This document shows positions 39,701 to 51,700 of a DNA stretch of 64,000 bases, one piece after another. The translations under genes and the position numbers were made by a program. The stretch is from JAHBNG01 sp039028975. Lineage in GTDB: Bacteria; Chloroflexota; Anaerolineae; Caldilineales; Caldilineaceae. The stretch's first letter is position 1. Each line of letters starts with the position of its first letter. The DNA lies in contig JBCCHB010000003.1 of NCBI GenBank assembly GCA_039028975.1, forward strand, positions 62,001 to 126,000. Direction: 5' to 3'. Under the pieces are notes generated by a model. The model worked only from the letters and a program-made list of their open reading frames with translations. It was not told where the DNA came from and did not search any database.

Positions 39701-42700
39701 ATTGAGAGTTGGCAGGATGCAGGCGTGACCATCATCCCATAAAATTGATGATCGATAAGGAACGGTAGGCGTTCTTCACTAAAGGCTACCTCGCAAAAGA
39801 TTTCATTGTGTAGAGGGAGTTGGGCCATATAATCGATCATGGGGCGGACCATACTATTCGCTGCTGGGAGTGGATCCAGACCATATCTCTGCCGCTGGAA
39901 GGGGTAAGTAGGTAGATCGATCTTGCGCCGATTGCCATGCTGATCGATACTCGCCCAGTCCAACGGAACACCTCTTACATACAATGCACCTAAGCTTGTC
40001 AACATCTGTTCCCAGTCGCTCTGGTTTTCGCGTAAACTGGGGAGTGAAAGGGGATAGGGGGGGGAGGGGATGAGAGGGTGAGAGGACGAATCCTTGTCAC
40101 CTTGCCCTCCTGTCACCTTGTCACCTTGTCTCTCTGTCACCTTGTTGCCCACCATGCCCAGTAGGACCGGCTTGGGACCGATTTCGAGAAAAATGTCAAT
40201 CTCATGCTCGTCCAGTATTGCTACACCATCGGCAAAACGGACGGCCTCTCGTACATGGCTCACCCAGTAGTCCGCGCTCATGATTTCATTACCAGCCAGC
40301 TGACCAGTGACATTTGAGACAAGCTGATATTTGGGCTCATGGTAGTCAATGCTCATCGCTACCTGACGGAACTCATCCAGCATAGGACCCATGAGTGGCG
40401 AATGGAACGCATGAGAAACCTCCAATTGACGCGTCTTGATTCCTTCTGCAGCAAGCTGCTCCGTGATCGCCGACAGGGCTTCTTGCTTGCCAGAGATGAC
40501 AACACTTTCCGGACCGTTGACGGCTGCAATAGCGACATCATTGAGATGGGCGTGAATAGCTGCTTGTACTCGTGCCTCATCAGCCATTAGTGAGACCATC
40601 CCGCCATCTTGCGGCAAGGCACCCATTAGTCGACCCCGAGCCGCAATGAGCCGGAGACCATCTTCCAAGGTAAAGAGACCTGCTACACAAGCGGCTGTAA
40701 TTTCGCCAACGCTATGACCGATGAGTAGATCTGGTTGGATTCCCCACGACTGCCATAAGGTCGCTAGCGCATACTCAAGTGCAAAGAGAGCCGGTTGGGT
40801 ATATTGGGTTTGGGAGAGGGGAGTAGGGAATGGAGATTGGAGATTGGATACTAGGGATGTGTCCCTGCTCCGTGCTCCCTGATTCCCAATCCCTGGATAA
40901 AGGATTTCAATGATTGATTCACCCAGATGTTCCTGCAAAAGCGCGTCACATTGGTCTAGAGTGGCGCGGAAGGTGGGTTCGGTTTCATAAAGTTCGCGGC
41001 CCATCCCCACATATTGGGATCCTTGCCCTGTAAAGAGAAAGGCAATTTGGAGAGCGGTTTGACTTGAAGAAATCGCACTTTGGCTCAGCCCATTCACTCT
41101 ATTATGGCTGATATATGCTGAAAGCCTCTGCTGCAGATCGGCTCTGGATGCTGCGGCTACGCTCAACCGTTGGTGGAAGTGGCTGCGACCGATATGGCTG
41201 GTATAGCAGAGATCCGCCAAATCCACCTCTGGATTTCTGGCGAGAAAATCGATATAGTGCTGGGCGTATGTATGCAGTGCTTTCTCATTCTTGGCTGAGA
41301 TGGTCAGGAGATGATACGCTCGGTCTTTCTGGCTCTCTTGCGGTGCAGATTCAGACCCTACTTTGGGTGCTTCTTCCAATATTATGTGTGCGTTGGTGCC
41401 GCTGATTCCAAAGGAACTGACCCCAGCAACTTTTTTCTCTGCCGACCACTCTTGTAATGCGACCGGAATTTGGACTGGTGAGCCATCCCAGTCAATATAC
41501 GGATTCGGGTTGTGAAAATTGAGGTGAGGGGGAATCTGTCTATGTTGAAAGGCGAGTATAACTTTAATGATGCCTGCAATACCTGCGGCACCTTCCAGAT
41601 GGCCAAAATTTGTCTTAACGGAGCCAACCCACAAGGGCTCCTGACGCTCGCCAAAGACGGCGTTTAAAGCCCCAATTTCAATTGGGTCACCCAGCGTTGT
41701 GCCTGTCCCGTGGGCCTCGATATAGGTCACATCATCGGGGGTTACCCCAGCATTTTGCAGCGCTTGACGAATCACTTGCTGTTGTGAAGGACCACTCGGC
41801 GCGGAAAGGCCGCTGCTTCGTCCGTCTTGGTTGACCATAGAGCCGCGAATAACGGCCAGAATTTCATCCCCGTGGGCTTGGGCATCCGATAAGCGTTTGA
41901 GGACAACCATGCCACACCCTTCCCCACGCCCAAAGCCATTGGCACCCGCATCAAATGTTTTACAGTGTCCATCAAAGGCCAACATACGATCCTCTGTGGG
42001 ATCCCCAAAGGAACCCAGCATATCCGTCAAAAGCAGATTCACGCCACCAGCCAGCGCCAAATTACACTCTTGGTGACGCAAGCTTTGGCAGGCTTGGTGG
42101 ACGGTAACTAGAGAGGATGAACAAGCCGTATCGATTACCATGGCTGGCCCCGTACAACCAAAGATATAAGCCAAGCGCCCAGCAGCTACGCTGGGTGACA
42201 CGCCCGTTAGTCGATGGAGTTCATCCTGGGCCGTAAATCCATCTTGGGCAGAAGGATGCACCACATACTCAGAATTACAGAGTCCGACAAAGATCCCTGT
42301 TGCGCTCTTTAGAAGCGTTTGCGGTATGATGGCCGCGGATTCCAGTGCCTCCCACGTTACCTCCAATAAGAGTCGCTGCTGGGGATCCATGTAATTGGCT
42401 TCACGAGGAGAGATACCAAAAAATGCTGGATCAAAGGTATCAACCCGCTCCAGAAACCCACCGTAACATGGTAGGAGCGACGAATCATCCAAAGCGTTGG
42501 CCATAGGCTTAGAGCGCCGATCATCAGGCATAGAGACAATCCCATCTACACCTGTTGCCAACATTTGCCAGAATTGTTCTGGATTATCACCGGCACCAGG
42601 AAAACGACACCCCATACCAATTACGGCAATGGGCTCGCTATAGCCTTGGAGTTGAGCCTTCAATGTTTTGATAACCATAGCTGATTGCTGTAATGAAGCA

Positions 42701-42732
42701 AGCAGCTGTTGTTCGCGTGAAGGATTAGACAT
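36778..42732 (-). CDS. Single-module type I PKS, KS-AT-DH-KR-ACP, 1984 aa (gene C)
   Basis: One malonate extension followed by ketoreduction and dehydration, so an alkene is predicted. Domains: N-terminal helical docking region (1-33), KS (about 35-448; DTACSSSLVTVH), AT (about 565-865; GHSVGEI near 672, HAFHSP near 777, malonyl type), DH (about 962-1265; DHQFYGMMVTP with His near 995, LLDGCFQ Asp near 1193), the structural half of the KR, the catalytic KR (TGGLGDLG near 1560, LDD, TNYAAAN near 1700) and ACP (DSLMAVE near 1873). No ER is present: the space between DH and KR holds only the structural KR subdomain. The long C-terminus is very acidic, rich in Asp and Glu (about 1905-1975), and ends LEMLNTFLKR; it probably docks on gene D. 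The start follows AGGAA at 42745-42741, which overlaps the gene B stop. Confidence 0.97.
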   Translation of the reverse strand: MSNPSREQQLLASLQQSAMVIKTLKAQLQGYSEPIAVIGMGCRFPGAGDNPEQFWQMLATGVDGIVSMPDDRRSKPMANALDDSSLLPCYGGFLERVDTFDPAFFGISPREANYMDPQQRLLLEVTWEALESAAIIPQTLLKSATGIFVGLCNSEYVVHPSAQDGFTAQDELHRLTGVSPSVAAGRLAYIFGCTGPAMVIDTACSSSLVTVHQACQSLRHQECNLALAGGVNLLLTDMLGSFGDPTEDRMLAFDGHCKTFDAGANGFGRGEGCGMVVLKRLSDAQAHGDEILAVIRGSMVNQDGRSSGLSAPSGPSQQQVIRQALQNAGVTPDDVTYIEAHGTGTTLGDPIEIGALNAVFGERQEPLWVGSVKTNFGHLEGAAGIAGIIKVILAFQHRQIPPHLNFHNPNPYIDWDGSPVQIPVALQEWSAEKKVAGVSSFGISGTNAHIILEEAPKVGSESAPQESQKDRAYHLLTISAKNEKALHTYAQHYIDFLARNPEVDLADLCYTSHIGRSHFHQRLSVAAASRADLQQRLSAYISHNRVNGLSQSAISSSQTALQIAFLFTGQGSQYVGMGRELYETEPTFRATLDQCDALLQEHLGESIIEILYPGIGNQGARSRDTSLVSNLQSPFPTPLSQTQYTQPALFALEYALATLWQSWGIQPDLLIGHSVGEITAACVAGLFTLEDGLRLIAARGRLMGALPQDGGMVSLMADEARVQAAIHAHLNDVAIAAVNGPESVVISGKQEALSAITEQLAAEGIKTRQLEVSHAFHSPLMGPMLDEFRQVAMSIDYHEPKYQLVSNVTGQLAGNEIMSADYWVSHVREAVRFADGVAILDEHEIDIFLEIGPKPVLLGMVGNKVTERQGDKVTGGQGDKDSSSHPLIPSPPYPLSLPSLRENQSDWEQMLTSLGALYVRGVPLDWASIDQHGNRRKIDLPTYPFQRQRYGLDPLPAANSMVRPMIDYMAQLPLHNEIFCEVAFSEERLPFLIDHQFYGMMVTPASCQLSIALSAAEIIYGTQYGLQIEEFIVPQALSLPIGGARTVQATFMPDANPTHAGITHSNGARANGTGDAHHKLTFKFISFDPMVETPEPMTHGMGYISIHKSEGTNVQPEAIDIEAYHERRQDPLDIATHYAGMDPAVAHIGPCFRWMSEVWQVENDSTMEILARLSLPQPISTVAGHLLHPGLLDGCFQVAALAEGYGDDENLVNVLFAVKRLRLYRSAQGNSWWCHAIKGDRNRWDIQLFDEDGRLFASCEQVEIRPATMEDIRGQDAWQRWLYQIDWRPQQAESATLETANTTNNEIDRQEATDKSTIGGTWLILADDQGMGELMATQLEQEGGTPILVFAGQSYSQVDEYRLTIRPEEAKDYQTLLAAYPHLENVLHLWSMNRQVGDAPANGVSLIDHAQFSCGSTLYLTQALLHQGIVPNGLWFVTQDAQAVVHTDDVSGFAQAALWGMGKSIELEHPELRCTFIDIDATSSRNEQATYLWGEISLTLNSSSGGSPSWPDDHNRQSGHEAQVALRGDTRYVARMASYQPDSETTSTLSIQPDATYLITGGLGDLGILMAHWLAEQGAEHLLLIGRSQPKLDVQSQLDILRAKGVSVTTAQADITDLEQIKRLLDEVEPTTPLRGLIHAAGVLDDGILLQQNWTRFAKVLGPKMLGMWHLHQLTQNLPLDFFVAFSSISSMVGNRGQTNYAAANAFLDAFAHYRHLQGLPTLSINWGAWADLGMAANLTQQPSQKSGQSIEMLPPEQGLGAFAYLLHQNQSSPKTAQVGVTPIHWSKIQATAHLFNPFYADFAIVERSVPAQEIHIRQQLLQAQAEGATDEHSPRELLLTYLRMTVAQILGLHDPEQIDPYQGLLDIGLDSLMAVELRNHLSYALEEQLPSTLIFDYPTLDRLSTYLLAEVLPEESADSGAGDGPQHGPDDPLDAGSPEEDDLDADSLDEDELDEDELLAALSEDEVGSIEDELEMLNTFLKR
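36990..42642 (-). other. Module C1: KS-AT-DH-KR-ACP
   Basis: Malonyl extension, B-type KR (LDDGIL) and an intact DH without ER. An E- or Z-alkene is expected; a B-type KR usually goes with an E-alkene. Confidence 0.9.
40055..40145 (-). repeat. GTCACCTTGTCACCTTGTC-type insert after AT C1
   Basis: GTCACCTT repeats and a GGGGATGAGAGGGTGAG stretch encode KVTGGQGDKDSSSHPLIPSP between LLGMVGNK and LPSLREN. Confidence 0.78.
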
Positions 42733-42740
42733 TCAATACG

Positions 42741-42745
42741 TTCCT
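42741..42745 (-). promoter_or_regulatory. Ribosome binding site of gene C
   Basis: AGGAA begins inside the TAG stop of gene B and lies eight bases before the ATG at 42732-42730. Confidence 0.65.
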
Positions 42746-45700
42746 ATTCGTGAAGAATTTTAAAGTCTTCTGCGATCTGCGACATCAGTTCTTCGGCAGA
42801 AAGTTCGGCTATATCAGTGGAAACTGGTTCCTGAGCTGGTTGGTGGGGAGTCTCTTTGCTGGGCGACAGGCCGTCTATTTGCCCATCATCTGCATTTATC
42901 CCCACGTTCGTAACTGACTCATTTCCCAAATCATTCATAGCACCATTTGCAGTTTCATTTACAGAGTAAGTCGCCGCAAATTTCTCTAATAGAAACTGAT
43001 GCAGTTCTACAATGGTTGGATAATCAAAGATCAGAGTAGAAGGTAGCTTTTGCTCTAGCGTGCGGCTCAATCGGTTTCGCAACTCAATTGCCATCAGCGA
43101 ATCCAATCCCATATCCAATAGCCCTTGGTTCTCATCGATTTGGGCTGGATTGCGCAATCCCAAGACCTTGGCGGCAGCCGTACGCAGGTACTCCAACAAC
43201 ATCTTGGCACGCTCTTCTCCATTCGCCTCTGCCAGTTGTTGCACCAAGTTAACTGTCTGTAGGCTCTCTGGCAGAATCGAGCCCTCTCCATCACCCGCAT
43301 CGACTTCAAAGTTGGCGTAAAAAGCAGTCGCCACATTGGCATTGGCCATAAATTTGGTCCACTGCATGGGCATAACGCCAACTTGGGTCAGGTCATCCTC
43401 TGTCTGGTTTTGGTTAAGCAAATAGGCAAATGCCTCAATCCCTTGTTGGGGCGAGATGGTTCCTTGGCCAATCGCAGCCATTAGCTGACGATTCTCGCGC
43501 AGCAGGTCAGCAGCAGAACCAATTTCAGACCAGCCACCCCAGTTGATGCTCAACGCTGGCAAACCCTGTTTCCGTCGATAGTACACAAAGGAATCCAAGA
43601 AGGTATTGGCAGCGGCGTGATTGGCCTGTCCCCGGTTGCCTAACAGTCCCGTCATAGAGGAGAAGAGAACAAAGAAATCCAGCGGCAACTCTTTTGTCTG
43701 CTCATGCAAGTGCCACGCGCCTTGCATCTTGGGTGCTAATACCCTGGCAAACTTCTCCCAATCCTGCTGGATGAGCAGATTATCCTCCAGCACACCAACG
43801 CTATGAATCACGCCACGGAGCGGATAACGGCTGTCGATCTGCTGTAGGACCTGGGTCACTTGATCCAGTGCGGTGACATCGGCTTGGGCCACTGTCACGG
43901 TTACGTCCATGTCCGCCAACATTTCTAGCTGCTCTTCGGCTTCTGGCTTGGGGCCACTACGCCCCATCAAGACAAGATGTCGCGCACCCTGTTCGGCCAG
44001 CCACTGGGCCACAGCCAGACCTAGTCCACCCAAACCACCTGTGATTAGGTAGGTCCCCTCTGATTGAATGGTCGAGTCTGCCTCTGTTGGTGCAGTTAAG
44101 AGAATCTTGCCAATATGCTTTGCCTGTTGCATATAGCGGAAGGCATCCACCGCATGTTGGATGGGGAAACAGGTTTGGGGCAAAAGTTGCAAAATTCCAG
44201 TTTCAAACTGACTGATCAGCTCGGCCAACAGCTTGCCAATGGTCTCTGGATTCTCTTGTGTAACCGATAGCAGATCGATATAGTGGTAATCGATATCCCC
44301 ACGCACCGTATCCACTTCGTCGGCCTGCATGACATCACGCTTAGCAATCTCTAAGAAGCGACCTTCGGGGGACAAAACTGAGAGACTTTTTTCAATAAAG
44401 CCTTCACCTGTCAATGAATTGAGGACAATATTCACTCCTTGCCCTTGGGTATCTGTCAGAATTTGCTCGGCAAAGTCGAGGGCGCGAGAACTATAGATAT
44501 TGGTGATCCCCATCTCGCGCAGTGTTTCCCACTTTGCCGGGCTTGCTGTGGCATAGATTTCAGCACCGACATGCTGGGCGATTTGGACGGCAGCCATACC
44601 CGTTCCGCCCGTTGCGGCATGGATCAGTACTTTGTCCCCTGGTTGGATGTTGGCAACCGTCCGTAATGAATAGTGGGCTGTGAGGAAGTTGGATGGGATG
44701 CTGGCAGCCTGAGCAAAGGTCAGTGCCGGAGAAATGGGGACAACCAAATTGCTCGGGGCGATTGTATAACGGCTAAAGCCCCCCCCAGCCAATGCGACCA
44801 CTCGTTCTCCAACTTGAAAGTGGGTGACCCCTTCGCCCAGTGCGACAATTTCACCGGCACATTCACCACCCATGACTGCTCGCTCAAAGGGCAAAATACC
44901 GAGCGCATCTAACACATCAAGAAAGTTCAAACCGCTGGCCTGGACTTGAATTTCAACTTCGCCCGGTCCCAGATTTCGACGCACGGCAGGTTGTAGCTTT
45001 AAGCTGTCCATTAGCCCACGTTCAGTAATCTCTAACCGATAGGGGCCACTTGGCACAGATAGCTCTGCATCTGGCTCATAACGGGCGAGGCGAGCAACAT
45101 AGCGAGCGTCTCTGCGGAAGGCTACTTGGTCTTCCCATCTCTTTGCTTGTACAATGTCATACGCGGATCTCATCTCGGAATAAAGATAGGCAGATTGGAT
45201 GCTTGGGGTCTCTTCCCCATCTAGGTCGATGAGTACACAGTTGAGTTCAGGGTGCTCCAGCCCGATGGTCCTGCCCATCCCCCATAGGCCTGCTTGTACA
45301 ACGCCATTGACTCCATCTTTTTCTGAGATGGCCTGGGCCTCACGGGTCACCAACCAAAGACCAGCCACCTCTACATCTTGCTCCAGAAGGGCTTGGGTTA
45401 GATGGAGTACCGTGCCACAATTTTGGCGAGACGCATGGAGAAGATCCATGCCACTCATCAGAGGAGCTGCATCTAAGCTCCACAGATGTGCAATACCCAG
45501 TCCAGCCTGATGGGCAATGTCCTCATCTGATTGGGAACCACCCGCTTGATAACAATCATCTAGCAATCGAGTATAGTCTTCGGCACATTCCGGGTTAATC
45601 TGATAGATATGGGCTTCCAGTTGCTGATAGTCAGGAGCTGCATAAACCAGGATGGGGGTAACATTCTGCTGCTGAAATTGAGCGGTTAACCCTTCGGCTA

Positions 45701-48700
45701 TGCCATGCCCATCAGCAAAGATGAGCATGGGTTGGGCGTTCTCAACATTGCACTGTATGTTAGTAACCTGGGTGTTGTTATCAACCTGGGCAGCTTTGGC
45801 TTGAAGATCATCTGCTTGGGCCAAAATAACTGCTTGGGCCCCTTGTTCAATTACCGCAACGTTCTGGAATCCATGGGTTTGTAGGTAATCCATCCAACGG
45901 TCAGTGCTGAGTAGTGGGTGGTTCCACTGAGCAGTAGCCCGTTCATCTGCAAAGCGCCACCACCCATCCGTAAGACCAAAGGTCAAATCGACCCAAGGGC
46001 TGGGAGTGGTTCCTTCTAATAGGACAAGCTGTCCTCCAGGCTGTAGTAGGGCGCGAACGTTGGTGAGCGTCTCTGACATATCTTTAGTTGCGTGGAGTAC
46101 ATTGGCCGCAATCACGACATCTGCCTGATTTGGGATAAAGCCCTGCGTGCTTGGCGATTGTTCAATATCAAGAAGTTGATAGCGTAGGAAGTCATAATCG
46201 GAAAACTGCTCTTGCGCCTTGAGCAGGAAAGAAGGACCGATGTCCGTAAAGTAGTATTCCACCTTTCTCTTCGAGAGCAGGGGAAGCAGCTCAGTTGTTG
46301 TTCCGCCAGTTCCGGCACCGATCTCTATGATGCGCAAACCGCGTTCTGGTGGCAGATGCATGAGCACAGTCTGTATGAGCTGCCCAATCAGGTGATTCAT
46401 CACCTGGGCCGCAGGTGAGACTGTATGTTGTTGAGCTGTCACTGTGTCATCCTCGCCTGGGAAAAGAAGCTCCAGCGGATCTTGTAGCCCTCTCAATACT
46501 TCGCTTAACCTCTCGCCACAGCGTTCTAATAGATGAAGCTCGGATGGGCTGCCCTCGTTTTGGGAAAATGATGCCCGTAATTCGGCGACGCGTGCGGCTG
46601 GATTGATCAGATCTGGTTCTTCACTGAATGACCATAAATCAGCCTCCCGTTGTAAGATATTCGCTTCAACCAAGAGAACCAGCAATCGTTCTAACAATCG
46701 TCGCTGTGAAGGAATCACCCCGACCAGTTGGGCAATCTGCTCAGTTGTCCAACGCGCCCCAGCTTGGAAGACAAAGTTCGCTTTGGCAAAAGCAGCCAAC
46801 ACATAATCGATACTCAGTTCGTCTAATGAGGATAAGAATCGCTGATAGCTTTCCCCTTCCTGCTCTGCCCATAGGGCTTGGGTCTGCGCTATGAGTGCAG
46901 AGGTCATGGATTCTGGTGCTGGCAAATAGTCGGGAGCAAGACCAAAGTAGGCACGTGGCTGCCATTCGATCTGATAAAGCCATTCACGCCAAAGATCGCT
47001 TCCTCTTACCGCGTCTGCTGCAGCAGAACGGACCTCAAATCCCTGCATGACGACTACAGATTCTCCCTGCTCGTCCATCAAGTGAATATCCCACATATGG
47101 CTTTTGCGTTGGATAGCATGACACCACCAAGTTTCACCCTGCATGGGTTGATAGAGATGCAAAGTCTCTATAGCAAAGGGTAAGAGGGTTCCATCCCCTT
47201 CACCTTCTTTTGACGCCAGTCCTGCCACCTGAAAACAAGCATCCAGCAACCCTGGGTGGAGCAAATGTCCATCAGTGGCGTGGGCGCTTGCGTGGTCACT
47301 TAAACGGAGCGCATCAGGTAGAACCAATTTGCCCAATACTTCTGGGATCACCTCCGGTGTTGTCTCTGACGCCGCTTCTACTGTGGTCTCTGAAGACGCG
47401 TCTGCCGTGGAAGCGCCATTGGCATACCATGCTTCGGCAAGCCATCGAAAAGAGGGGCCAAATTCGATTTGGACCATCGCTATCACGGCATAAAATTCCG
47501 CAACCGCTACAGGCTGATCGCAGCGTCTGCGAAGAACGTCCAGGTTCGTCCCAGCTGGTTTTCCATTCGTTGAGATAGGTTCTCCAAGTTCAGGTTTCTC
47601 AAGCCCAGTACCCACTATGCTATTGCCATCGGATTCAACTATATAACCTGTGGCATGGATTTGGGGCTCGAGCACGTCCGCGTGTAGATCAAAGCTAACG
47701 AGTTTGAAGTCATGTTTGGCCCCATGCATAAGATGGGAGGCACCGTTAAGGATGCTTACGTCACTATCCCCTGACATATCTACAATGAGTTGCACGGTAC
47801 GGGTTTCTTCATCTAGCAGAACCAGCGCCTGAGGGAGGATGATATCCTCCAGGCAAAGAACGTGAGCTTTGTCCAAGAGCAACTCGGCGGCGCTCAGCGC
47901 CATGGCCACTTGGCATGAACCAGGAGAGACAACACGTTCAAAAACCACATGATCGGCGAGGAAGGGCAAGGTCTCTACGCTGAATTCACGCTCAAAGACA
48001 ATCTCCTTGTGGAGAGGCATTGGCGTCACCTTTTCAATCAGCGGACGCAAAGCAGCAGTTTGTTTTTTCTTTTGCGTTTCAACCCAGCACGTTTGGCGTT
48101 GGAAGGGATAGGTAGGTAACATCACCTTGCATGGTTTAGCTCCGCCATTATCCATTTGGTGAAGGCCAAGCCAATCAACCTCAAAGCCTTGTATGTACAA
48201 TGACCCCAAGCATGTGAGTATCTGTTGATAGCAATCTTGTTCGTGATGCAAGGATGGCAGTAGCGTAAGCTTCTCTGGCTCCTCAAAAATCTGCCCAACC
48301 ATGCCAAGCAATGTGGGCTTGGGACCAATTTCAATAAAAACCGTACACGCCTCTGCTGCCAGCGTTTCTACACTATCCACAAAGCGTACAGGATTGCGCA
48401 AGTGCTGTCGCCAGTATGCTGGATCCGTCAACTCGTCGGTAATGAGTCCACCCGTCATGCTGGAGACGACAGATCGAATGGGTGGATTTAATGGTATCTG
48501 CTGGCGGATCAACGTCTCAAATTCATCCAAGACAGGATCGAGCAAAGGTGAATGGGCGGCCATGGGAACAGAAACCTTGCGAGTCTTGAATCCAGCAGCT
48601 TCCAATCCATCTGCCACTGCCATAACATGCTCATGGCCACCAGAGATCACAACGCTGGTGGGTCCATTGATCACGCCGATGACCACATCCTCGTAGGGTT

Positions 48701-51700
48701 CGACAAAGGGCGCAACGTCTAACTCTGCACCCATGACCGAAACCATGCTTCCCACTGCTTGTTCCATAAGACGGCCCCGCTCACTGACCAAGCGCAGCCC
48801 ATCCTCTAAGGAGAATACGCCCGCAGCATACGCTGCGGCAAAATCGCCCAGGCTATGGCCCAGCACAAAGTCGGGTTGAATACCCCATGCTTTCCACAAT
48901 TCAACGAGCGCGCATTCCACGGCAAAATTTACCGCTTGGCCACAAGGATGTGAGTCCAAGATATCATTGTGATCAGGTGTACTTGGTGGGTAGAGTAACT
49001 CAATTAACGACCGTCCAAGAACCTCTTGGGCAACGACTTCACAGCGGTCGATAATCTGCTGGAAGATGGGTTCTGTTTCATATAGGGTATAACCCATTCC
49101 CACGTATTGGGATCCTTGACCCGTAAAGAGGAAAGCAATCGGTGATTGGCTCGTTGCTACCGTGCCGAGCAAAAGTCCATCGACTTCTTCATCTTGCTCC
49201 ACGGCTTTTAACTTGACCTTTAGCTCATCCACAGTTGCAGCGACAATACCCAGCCGATGATTGAAATGGTTGCGCCCTGACGCTGCGGAAAAAGATAAAT
49301 CGCCCAAACCAATCTCGGGATGATCCCCCAGATGTTCGATATACCGTTTCGCCAAATCAGACAACGCAGCAGAATCCCTGGCTGAGAGGGGCAGCAGATA
49401 AGATGGTTTTACCCCTATCTGGGCATCTTCACTGCCCAACCCATTATCTTGAGCAACATAATCCTGATCAAGTGTCATTTGGCCATTCTTCGGTGCTGCC
49501 GTCATCACAATGTGGGCATTAGTGCCGCTCAGACCAAACGAGCTAATACCTGCAATCGGTTGATGGGCATCCTCTAAGGCTGCTTCAGATGAATTTCCCT
49601 CAATTGAGTTTGAACCGTTCTCTTGGGGCCAAGGCTGTAGAACTGTTGGAATATCAATGGCGTACTCATCCCATTCAATATAGGGATTGGGCGTATTGAA
49701 ATGCAAATGAGGCGGAATCTGTCCGTAATAAAGAGAAAGCACCATCTTCATCAGACCAGCCACGCCTGCTGCTGCTTCCAAATGACCGATGTTACTTTTG
49801 ACCGATCCGACTAACAACGGATGCGCCCGATCTGCCCCAAAGACCGAGCCAAGCGCGCGAATTTCAATTGGATCACCTAGCGATGTCCCTGTGCCATGGG
49901 CTTCAATATAGGCGACTTCATCTGGTGTCACTTTTGCGTTGGCCAGGGCATGTCTTAGCAACTTCTCTTGTGCGCGCTTATTGGGAACCGTCAACCCGCT
50001 GCTTAGTCCGTCATGGTTGACCGCGCTGCCCTTGACAACAGCTAGTATCGTATCGCCATTGGCTTGGGCATCGCTCAGGCGTTTGAGCAGTATCATCCCG
50101 ACTCCTTCACCTCTGCCATAGCCATCCGCCGCAGCATCAAAGCTCTTGCAGCGACCGTCGGTAGCAAGCGCCTGCATCTGAGAAAGGGCGATATGGCCGA
50201 AGGGCGTTAAGAATAGATTCACACCACCGGCTAAGGCCAGATCGCATTCTCCCAACCTTAGACTCTGACAGGCAAGATGGAATGAAACCAACGAGGATGA
50301 ACAGGCAGTATCAACGGCCATGGTGGGGCCTTGCAAGCCTAATGTATAGGCCAGCCGTCCTGCCGCCACGCTGTTGCCCCCACTTGTCAGGGCATGAATG
50401 TCCAAATCAGTTACGCCCTGAGCAGCACCTACTTCGTCATAATCCCCTGGACTAATCCCAACAAAGACACCTGTTAGGCTATCGACAAGAGCACTCTGGG
50501 CTAGCCCTGCCCGTTCCAGTGCTTCCCAACTTACCTCTAACAGAAGACGATGTTGGGGGTCAATTCCTACGGCCTCTCGGGGAGAGATGCCAAAGAAGAG
50601 CGGGTCAAACTCTTTGACATTCTCAATGAAGGCTGCCTCTCGCGTATACATTTTGCCTGGCATCGGTCGGTGCGAATCATAGAATTCATCCACATCCCAG
50701 CGAGAGAGCGGCATTTCCTGGACCATGTCCATGCCATTTTGCAGCAGATCCCAGAAGGCTTCTGGTGTCTCTGCACCAGGGAAACGGCAGGCCATGCTGA
50801 TGACGGCAATCGGCTCATCAGCTAGAGATCCACCCCGGCTTCCATCCAGAACGGCCCGCGGCGATTCGGTTTGGCCGGCGGATTGAGGTTTGGCCAGGGC
50901 CAGTACCTCATCAAGTAGGTATTTTGCCAGCTGATCTACTGTCGGGTATTCAAATGCAACGGTCGAGGGGAGTGAACAGCCAAGCCCACTTTCTAAGCGG
51001 CTGCGCAACTCCAGCGCCATGAGTGAATCCATGCCCAAGTCGGCAAAGCCAGTATGAATGCTTGGCCCGCCGCTAACCGCCCCATTGGATGCATCAGCCA
51101 TGCCGAGGACTTGCCCCAATATTTGCTGGGCATAGCGACGTAGTGCCTCCAACCGTTGGCTGGCCGAGAGGGATTGAAGCTCCTGCCTGAACGATGAAGC
51201 TTCCGCGGTTGTCTGCCCCCCCTGATTCGCCGCTGATTGCTTCTCTTCTGGCTTGGCAACCACAATCTTGGCCAGAAAGCGACGGGGTTTGGTCATTTCA
51301 TAGAGGGGCTTCAGAAGAGACCAATCAATATCCGCGGCGGTCACTTGGCTGGCCTCTGTTTGCAGCATGAGATGTGCTTGGATTTCAAGCCCTAAATCAG
51401 AAGATAAGGTATGGACGCCCATAGCCAAGAATAAGGCCTGGGCTTCCGGTGTTGCCATGCTGGGAAGGGCTCTGTTTCCAGCCCAAGGACCCCAAGCAAT
51501 GCTCAATCCTGGCAGACCCTGGCTGCGGCGGGAGGCCATCAATCCATCCAGAAAATGATTAGCTGCCGCATAGTGACTCTGATGTTTACCACCCCAGATG
51601 CCTGCCCCGGAGGAATATCCGACCAAGAAATCCAGTTCGAGGGCTTGCGTAAAGTGATGGAGAAGCCAGCCACCAATAATCTTGGGGCGCAGCACCGTAA

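Noticed and set aside
47940..47970. Loss of the Gly in the DH motif HxxxGxxxxP of module B2 (HVVFERVVSP)
   Set aside because: The DHs of E3 and D2 also have Glu or Asp at this position with His and Pro kept, so it is a family trait and not a sign of inactivation.
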